In this document: one piece after another, positions 5,391 to 9,349 of the stretch
How the letters are laid out: each line of letters opens with the position of its first letter
How positions within the stretch are numbered: position 1 is the stretch's first letter
Source of the DNA: Erwinia sp.
GTDB lineage: Bacteria > Pseudomonadota > Gammaproteobacteria > Enterobacterales > Enterobacteriaceae
Direction: 5' to 3'
Assembly (NCBI GenBank): GCA_003512805.1
Contig: DOOK01000463.1
Location: forward strand, 1 to 9,349
DNA length: 9,349 nt
Program-made: the position numbers and the translations under genes
Notes under the pieces: model-generated
What the model saw: only the letters and a program-made list of their open reading frames with translations
Database searches by the model: none
What the model was told of the DNA's origin: nothing

Positions 5391-8078
5391 TTAGCTTTCA
5401 ACCAGCATGTTACGAATAACGTAGTGCAGAATGCCATCGTTACGGTAGTAGGTCAGCTCATTACCGGTATCGATACGGCAGCGCGTTTGCAGCACTTCCT
5501 GACTGCCGTCAGCACGCGTCAGCGTCACGGCTACCGTGCCGCCAGCACTAAGCTGGTTCAGGTTTTCTATATCGATTTGCTCGTCGCCGGTCAGCCCCAG
5601 TGTTTTGCGTGTTACGCCCTCCGGGAACTCCAGCGGCAATATGCCCATCCCGATCAGGTTTGAACGGTGGATACGCTCAAAGGATTCCGCAATAACCACG
5701 CGAATACCCAGCAGACGGGGACCTTTAGCGGCCCAGTCGCGGCTGGAGCCAGAACCGTATTCTTTCCCGGCGATGACGGCCAGCGGCGTACCCTGCTGCT
5801 GATATTTCATTGCCGCATCATAAATCGCCAGCTGCTCGTCGCCAGGCACGAAACGGGTGACGCCGCCTTCAACACCCGGCACCATTTCATTACGAATACG
5901 AATGTTAGCGAAGGTACCCCGCATCATCACTTCATGATTGCCACGCCGCGACCCGTAAGAGTTAAAATCGCCCCGCTCTACGCCGTGCGAAAGCAAATAG
6001 CGTCCGGCCGGGCTTTCCGCTTTAATGCTTCCCGCCGGGGAAATATGGTCAGTCGTGACCGAGTCGCCCAGCATCGCCAAAATCCTCGCGCCCTTAATAT
6101 CAACGACCGGCTTCGGCTCTTTTTCCATGTCATCAAAGAACGGCGACAGACGAATGTAGGTTGATCCTTCGTCCCAATCGTAGGTGGCCGCTTCGCTAAC
6201 GCTGATTGCCTGCCAGTCCGGCGTCCCTTCAAACACTTCCGCATATTCTTTATGGAACATGTCGGTAGACACCAGCTGCACCGCTTCCGCAATGGCTTCC
6301 GGCGACGGCCAGATATCCTTCAGATACACCGGCTTGCCCGTTTTGTCATTACCGAGCGGATCCGTCTCCAGATTAATATTCATATTACCGGCCAGCGCGT
6401 AAGCGACCACCAGCGGCGGTGAAGCCAGCCAGTTGGTTTTGACGTAAGGATGGATACGGCCTTCAAAGTTACGGTTGCCGGAAAGGACGGCACCAACCGT
6501 CAGGTCACCTTTTTTGATAGCGCTCTCGATTGCATCTGGCAACGGGCCAGAGTTACCGATACAGGTGGTACAGCCGTAGCCAACAAGATTAAAACCGAGC
6601 TTGTCCAGATAAGGCGTCAGTCGGGCTGCCGCCAGATAGTCGGAAACCACTTTGGATCCCGGCGCCAGCGAGGCTTTTACCCACGGTTTGCGATCCAGGC
6701 CCAGCGTCACCGCGTTTTTCGCCAGCAGACCCGCCGCCATCAAAATGCTGGCATTAGAGGTATTGGTGCAGGATGTGATGGCGGAAATCACTACCGCGCC
6801 ATCCTCCAGCTGGTGTTCCTTGCCCGTCGCGCTGTCGCGATATCTGACCGGCTTGTGTTGTTTCTGCGCCTGATTGACTTCCAGCTCGTTACTGGCCTGA
6901 AAAGCCTGGGGCACTTCGCCCAGCGAGACGCGATCCTGCGGCCGTTTAGGCCCGGCCACGCTGGCTTCTACCGTGGCCATATCCAGCGCCAGCGAACTGG
7001 TGAAGACCGGCTCGTCTCCAGGGTTACGCCACAACCCCTGCGCTTTAGCATAGGCTTCCACCAGCGCCACCTGTTCAGCGGTGCGCCCGGTCAGCTTCAT
7101 GTAGCCCACCGTGACATCATCCAGCGGGAAAAAGCCGCAGGTTGCGCCATATTCCGGCGCCATATTAGCGATAGTCGCCCGGTCTGCCAGCGGCAGATCG
7201 TCCAGACCATCCCCATAGAATTCGACAAATTTTCCGACCACGCCGTGTTTACGCAGCATCTGAGTCACGGTCAGCACTAAATCCGTGGCGGTAATGCCGG
7301 GATTCAGTTTGCCGGTCAGCTTAAAGCCGACCACGTCAGGGATCAGCATTGAAACCGGCTGGCCGAGCATGGCCGCTTCCGCCTCAATACCGCCCACGCC
7401 CCAGCCCAGTACGCCCAGCGCATTAATCATAGTGGTGTGGGAATCCGTGCCGACCAGCGTATCGGGATAGGCAACTTCTTCGCCATCCTGATTTTCATGC
7501 CATACCGCCTGGCCAAGGTACTCCAGGTTAACCTGATGGCAAATCCCGGTTCCCGGTGGTACAACGCTAAAACGGTTAAAAGCCTTCTGTCCCCAGCGCA
7601 AGAAAACGTAGCGTTCGTGGTTGCGTTCCATCTCTAAACGCACATTTTCTTCAAAAGCGTCGTCATCCCCGAAACGGTCAACGGTAACGGAGTGGTCAAT
7701 GACCAAATCAACGGGAGAAAGCGGGTTAACTTTAGCCACGTCTCCCCCGAGCCGCTTAACCGCTTCACGCATGGCGGCCAGATCGACTACCGCAGGCACC
7801 CCGGTAAAGTCCTGCATCAGCACACGGGCAGGCCGATAGGCAATTTCACGATCGGCGTGTGCCTTAGCCAGCCAGCCGGCGAGCGCGCGGATATCCTCAT
7901 CGGTAACAGAGTCTCCATCCTGGTAGCGCAGCAGGTTTTCAAGCAGTACTTTCAGGGATTTAGGCATACGGGAAAGATCGCCAAGCTGCCCGGCGGCTTT
8001 AGCGAGGCTGTAATAATGATAACGTTGACCTTTTACTTCCAGTGCGTCTTTTGTTATTTCGCGTAGGGTAGACGGCAT
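5391..8078 (-). CDS. acnA: Aconitate hydratase A (aconitase A)
   Basis: AcnA isomerises citrate to isocitrate through cis-aconitate in the citric acid and glyoxylate cycles. In E. coli it is the stress- and stationary-phase aconitase, and its apo form can bind mRNA. The 895 residues (E. coli has 891) follow the IRP1/AcnA layout: N-terminal domains 1-3 to about residue 560, a linker, then the swivelling domain 4. The [4Fe-4S] ligands are C437 ([11 protein letters not shown]), C503 and C506 ([16 protein letters not shown]). [13 protein letters not shown] (671-683) and [14 protein letters not shown] (774-787) with S778 and R780 form the active site. The start at 8078 has an excellent GAAGGAGG ribosome site. 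The coding frame is intact. It has its own 162-base upstream region after the ymiC stop, and ends at a bidirectional terminator. The long opposite-strand frames inside it are shadows. Confidence 0.98.
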   Translation of the reverse strand: MPSTLREITKDALEVKGQRYHYYSLAKAAGQLGDLSRMPKSLKVLLENLLRYQDGDSVTDEDIRALAGWLAKAHADREIAYRPARVLMQDFTGVPAVVDLAAMREAVKRLGGDVAKVNPLSPVDLVIDHSVTVDRFGDDDAFEENVRLEMERNHERYVFLRWGQKAFNRFSVVPPGTGICHQVNLEYLGQAVWHENQDGEEVAYPDTLVGTDSHTTMINALGVLGWGVGGIEAEAAMLGQPVSMLIPDVVGFKLTGKLNPGITATDLVLTVTQMLRKHGVVGKFVEFYGDGLDDLPLADRATIANMAPEYGATCGFFPLDDVTVGYMKLTGRTAEQVALVEAYAKAQGLWRNPGDEPVFTSSLALDMATVEASVAGPKRPQDRVSLGEVPQAFQASNELEVNQAQKQHKPVRYRDSATGKEHQLEDGAVVISAITSCTNTSNASILMAAGLLAKNAVTLGLDRKPWVKASLAPGSKVVSDYLAAARLTPYLDKLGFNLVGYGCTTCIGNSGPLPDAIESAIKKGDLTVGAVLSGNRNFEGRIHPYVKTNWLASPPLVVAYALAGNMNINLETDPLGNDKTGKPVYLKDIWPSPEAIAEAVQLVSTDMFHKEYAEVFEGTPDWQAISVSEAATYDWDEGSTYIRLSPFFDDMEKEPKPVVDIKGARILAMLGDSVTTDHISPAGSIKAESPAGRYLLSHGVERGDFNSYGSRRGNHEVMMRGTFANIRIRNEMVPGVEGGVTRFVPGDEQLAIYDAAMKYQQQGTPLAVIAGKEYGSGSSRDWAAKGPRLLGIRVVIAESFERIHRSNLIGMGILPLEFPEGVTRKTLGLTGDEQIDIENLNQLSAGGTVAVTLTRADGSQEVLQTRCRIDTGNELTYYRNDGILHYVIRNMLVES

Positions 8079-8137
8079 GATTCCTCCTTCGTTTATCTGC
8101 TCATAACCTGAGTAAATGCAGGGTTTGATTTAAAGAT

Positions 8138-8166
8138 AGTACAAAGTCGGCGTAACGTTTTGATAA
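8138..8166 (-). promoter_or_regulatory. Tentative acnA promoter
   Basis: On the minus strand, TTATCA (plus 8161-8166) and TGTACT (plus 8138-8143) are 17 bases apart, each matching four of six consensus bases. A -10-like TACTAT (plus 8136-8141) overlaps. The -35 lies in a small dyad TGATAACATCA (8161-8171). The terminator at 8180-8216 lies upstream, so acnA needs a promoter within about 8079-8180. In E. coli, acnA answers to RpoS, SoxRS, ArcA, Fur and CRP; I could not assign any of these sites with confidence. Confidence 0.35.
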
Positions 8167-8179
8167 CATCACTGAAGCA

Positions 8180-8216
8180 CAAAAGAAAACGCCCCGCTGA
8201 TTGCTCAGCGAGGCGT
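8180..8216 (-). terminator. Intrinsic terminator after ymiC, upstream of acnA
   Basis: On the minus strand, ACGCCTCGCTGA (plus 8205-8216) pairs with TCAGCGGGGCGT (plus 8189-8200) around the tetraloop GCAA, giving a 12-pair stem with a single T-G wobble. TTTCTTTTG follows (plus 8180-8188). It is a strong rho-independent terminator 24 bases after the ymiC stop. It should uncouple the small-gene cluster from acnA except for read-through. Confidence 0.92.
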
Positions 8217-8240
8217 CGTGAATCGTTTAGGTATGCTTTA

Positions 8241-8333
8241 TTAATGCATGACCATACTAAGCCAGAGAAGGCTGGCCCAGAATAAGGCTGAAAACGTCCA
8301 GGCACTAAACCATGTCATTTGCGTTAAATTCAT
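8241..8333 (-). CDS. ymiC: YmiC-like very small membrane protein (30 residues)
   Basis: The frame runs from ATG 8333 to TAA at 8241 and encodes 30 residues beginning MNLTQMTWFSAWTFSALFW. Residues 8-28 form one hydrophobic, tryptophan-rich helix with the motif SALFWASLLW, and the protein ends in MH. From memory, this resembles E. coli YmiC (31 residues, with a similar LFWAELLW core and C-terminal H) at the same place just upstream of acnA. A GAGGGTGG stretch two bases before the ATG may serve as ribosome site. A single-pass inner-membrane protein of unknown function is the reasonable reading. A strong terminator follows 24 bases later. The frame is short, so the case rests on synteny, the shared core motif and the hydrophobic pattern. 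Confidence 0.8.
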   Translation of the reverse strand: MNLTQMTWFSAWTFSALFWASLLWLSMVMH

Positions 8334-8348
8334 TTCCACCCTCACTCA

Positions 8349-8362
8349 GGTCTTATAAGACC
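8349..8362. repeat. Perfect 14-base palindrome before ymiC
   Basis: GGTCTTATAAGACC reads the same on both strands and lies 15 bases upstream of the ymiC start. It could be an operator. On the minus strand its centre also offers TATAAG as a -10 element, with only a weak TTTCGA 17 bases upstream, so a ymiC promoter here is possible but unproven. Confidence 0.5.
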
Positions 8363-8363
8363 A

Positions 8364-8546
8364 AACGTATTACCTCGAAACCTCACGCCTATGCGAGCAG
8401 GTTTTACCGTTTATCAATGGTTTCCCATTGGAGTTTCCCATTAACGGGCTAACAGTGTGCCCTGACCAGAAATGGCTGGCCTGTTAAACAGTGTGAATAT
8501 TTATATTTGTCATGTTTAAGAAAAGTAACGAATATAAGTTTTAGCC
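8364..8546 (-). other. yciX-ymiC intergenic region with several candidate RNA hairpins
   Basis: No gene is seen in this part of the gap. On the minus strand it can form, in order: GGCCAG/CTGGTC (plus 8476-8481 with 8464-8469); GGGC/GCCC (plus 8459-8462 with 8446-8449); CCGTT/AACGG (plus 8443-8447 with 8407-8411) enclosing CAATGG-GAAA-CCATTG (8415-8430); and AAACCT/AGGTTT (plus 8399-8404 with 8378-8383) enclosing CGC/GCG. The second and third helices share bases 8446-8447 and so exclude each other. Direct repeats AACAGTGTG (8451-8459 and 8487-8495) and GTTTCCCATT (8420-8429 and 8433-8442) are also present. It may be an mRNA leader or processed RNA; function unknown. Confidence 0.4.
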
Positions 8547-8711
8547 TTAAGCTTTATTACTTTTATCCGACATTAAATCGATAAAGTTACGTTGCAATTC
8601 GTTCAGGCCCCAGCTTTCCGGGATGATGCTTTCTCTCGCCTTGCTTTTGCAATCCACTTTCTTCAACTTGACGGCTTGCTGTGGTTTTTGATTCAAATAC
8701 TGCAGGTACAT
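8547..8711 (-). CDS. yciX: YciX-like small protein (54 residues)
   Basis: The chosen frame has 54 residues, beginning MYLQYLNQKPQQAVKLKK and containing SWGLNELQRNFIDLMSDKS near the end. It is hydrophilic and lysine-rich with no membrane segment, so probably cytoplasmic. It matches the enterobacterial YciX family as I remember it, at the conserved place between ymiA and ymiC/acnA; molecular function is unknown. ATG 8711 was chosen because it lies two bases after the ymiA stop and GGGGG stands just before it within the ymiA end, which implies coupled translation. The same frame is open to ATG 8756, but that adds 15 residues overlapping ymiA and is unlikely. A 213-base gap follows before ymiC. 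Confidence 0.85.
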   Translation of the reverse strand: MYLQYLNQKPQQAVKLKKVDCKSKARESIIPESWGLNELQRNFIDLMSDKSNKA

Positions 8712-8713
8712 CG

Positions 8714-8872
8714 TTACCCCCATATATGCCAAATCATTACTGCAACAGCTCCCCAAAACAGCGCCGATGCGGCGAATACCGCTAACCAGGCCTTACGTCT
8801 CAGATTGCCGTTACGCTGAACCTTCAGAGCTTTGTGACCGAAGTCGGTTTCTACAGAAATTCTGCTAGCCAT
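8714..8872 (-). CDS. ymiA: YmiA family small membrane protein (52 residues)
   Basis: The frame from ATG 8872 to TAA at 8714 encodes 52 residues. A charged N-terminal half (MASRISVETDFGHKALKVQR) is followed by the family core RRKAWLAVFAASALFW (25-40) and a hydrophobic helix ending in IWHIWG. This strongly recalls E. coli YmiA, a 46-residue inner-membrane protein with RKAWLAVFLGSALFW and the same WG end. The positive charges before the helix predict the N-terminus inside. Function is unknown. No clear ribosome site stands before the ATG; GAGAG is about 15 bases away. A nine-codon frame starting at 8894 overlaps the ymiA start out of frame, so initiation may be weak or controlled. yciX follows after two bases. 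Confidence 0.85.
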   Translation of the reverse strand: MASRISVETDFGHKALKVQRNGNLRRKAWLAVFAASALFWGAVAVMIWHIWG

Positions 8873-9025
8873 AGTTTTTGATAATCACTCTCATTGAAAC
8901 GATTGTTTTGAGCAATCAGAAATTAGGAAGAATCCTAAACATTTTATGGCGTGAAATCCAGCTATTTTTATTACGCAGAACGATAAATAGTATTCATTAA
9001 AGTTTATGAAATCTATTGATCGTAC

Positions 9026-9044
9026 TTAACCAAAATCCGGTTAA
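9026..9044. promoter_or_regulatory. Dyad-symmetric candidate operator upstream of ymiA
   Basis: TTAACC (9026-9031) and GGTTAA (9039-9044) are perfect inverted half-sites separated by seven bases. Further TTAAC-AAAAT sequence follows at 9041 and 9070. The spacing suits a dimeric regulator; the protein is unknown. It lies about 155 bases before the ymiA start codon. Confidence 0.3.
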
Positions 9045-9325
9045 CAAAATACGCTTTAAGCCAAATCTATTAACAAAATCCGTTTTTTCGCGCCATTGAT
9101 AAATCAGCATTTATTGGAACCCCCTTGTCTGCTGCGCCCTGTCATGGCTTGATAATCAGAGTATGAGAATAATCCTGGAGGTGTGCAAAGGCGCCCAATG
9201 AAAAATGTGTACTGTTTCGCATTTAATGAATAACTTTGGGAAAACATGTGATGAATGCGGCATTTACGTAAAAAGAATAAAAAGATTTTATCAATCACAA
9301 TAACAGGCAGGACCAATGATTACCG

Positions 9326-9346
9326 CAGAGCCGCACTGCGGCTCTG
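9326..9346. repeat. Strong inverted repeat at the right edge, possible terminator hairpin
   Basis: CAGAGCCGCA (9326-9335) and TGCGGCTCTG (9337-9346) are perfect inverted arms around one base, so a stem of nine pairs with a three-base loop can form. On the minus strand no T-run follows. The plus-strand continuation is outside the window. It may mark the 3' end of a gene beyond the edge, such as cysB in E. coli order, but this cannot be shown here. Confidence 0.5.
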
Positions 9347-9349
9347 AAC

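Larger units (their letters stand above)
8873..9349. other. AT-rich region upstream of ymiA with no confident gene
   Basis: These 477 bases hold no recognisable protein family. In E. coli cysB ends upstream of ymiA, so the cysB 3' end may lie beyond the right edge. Visible items are inverted repeats GATTG/CAATC (8901-8917) and TTAGGA/TCCTAA (8923-8938) in the likely ymiA leader, the dyad TTAACC-N7-GGTTAA (9026-9044), a third TTAACAAAAT copy at 9070-9079, a 37-codon minus-strand frame at 8997-9110 with GGGGG before it, and a hairpin at 9326-9346. I could not place a firm promoter for ymiA. Confidence 0.5.

Noticed and set aside
6450..7280. 276-residue plus-strand ORF inside acnA
   Set aside because: It lies antisense to highly conserved acnA codons, has no ribosome site or recognisable domain, and its basic, histidine-rich composition is typical of a shadow frame.
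8093..8305. 70-residue minus-strand ORF across the acnA promoter and terminator
   Set aside because: It overlaps ymiC in another frame and reads through the terminator hairpin and promoter, so it is not a gene.
8391..8444. 17-codon plus-strand frame (MRAGFTVYQWFPIGVSH)
   Set aside because: No ribosome site and antisense to the hairpin region; the short length carries no weight.
8712..8756. Longer start for yciX (MGSCCSND...)
   Set aside because: The extension overlaps ymiA out of frame; the ATG two bases after the ymiA stop with GGGGG before it fits the family.
9104..9316. 70-residue minus-strand ORF near the right edge
   Set aside because: No family resemblance, no good ribosome site, and AT-rich low-complexity content; judged chance.

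Overview
The window is chromosomal DNA from a member of the Enterobacterales. The proteins match their Escherichia coli counterparts closely in length and motif spacing, and the gene order is that of the E. coli cysB-acnA-ribA-pgpB-lapAB-pyrF-yciH-osmB block. Scattered substitutions and one altered flank suggest a relative outside Escherichia/Salmonella, perhaps an Erwinia/Pantoea-like genus. That placement is inference from remembered family sequences, not a database result. I see no insertion sequence, integrase, tRNA, rRNA, CRISPR array or prophage gene.

Layout from left to right: (1) the 5' end of an AraD-family L-ribulose-5-phosphate 4-epimerase gene on the minus strand, cut by the window edge; (2) a gene-free divergent region of about 370 bases with a sigma-S-like promoter for osmB; (3) osmB on the plus strand with a strong terminator; (4) pyrF-yciH, a minus-strand pair overlapping by one base (UMP synthesis plus an eIF1/SUI1-like protein); (5) lapA-lapB on the minus strand (inner-membrane proteins that adjust lipopolysaccharide synthesis through LpxC), with pgpB (membrane phosphatase) just upstream; (6) ribA on the plus strand (first step of riboflavin synthesis), facing acnA across a shared bidirectional terminator; (7) acnA (aconitase A) on the minus strand; (8) three small genes ymiA-yciX-ymiC on the minus strand upstream of acnA, separated from it by an intrinsic terminator; (9) an AT-rich stretch to the right edge with no confident gene. 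In E. coli, cysB lies on the far side of this stretch, but it is not visible here.

The window is mostly conserved housekeeping DNA. Its functions are envelope homeostasis (lapA, lapB, pgpB, osmB), central and cofactor metabolism (acnA, ribA, pyrF) and stress response (osmB; acnA and ribA are stress-responsive in E. coli). The parts most worth a second look are small or non-coding. They are the tiny membrane-protein genes ymiA and ymiC, the 213-base yciX-ymiC gap with several nested or competing hairpins and a 14-base perfect palindrome, and dyad-symmetric sites in the regions before ymiA and before the araD-like gene. I found no convincing undescribed multi-gene system.
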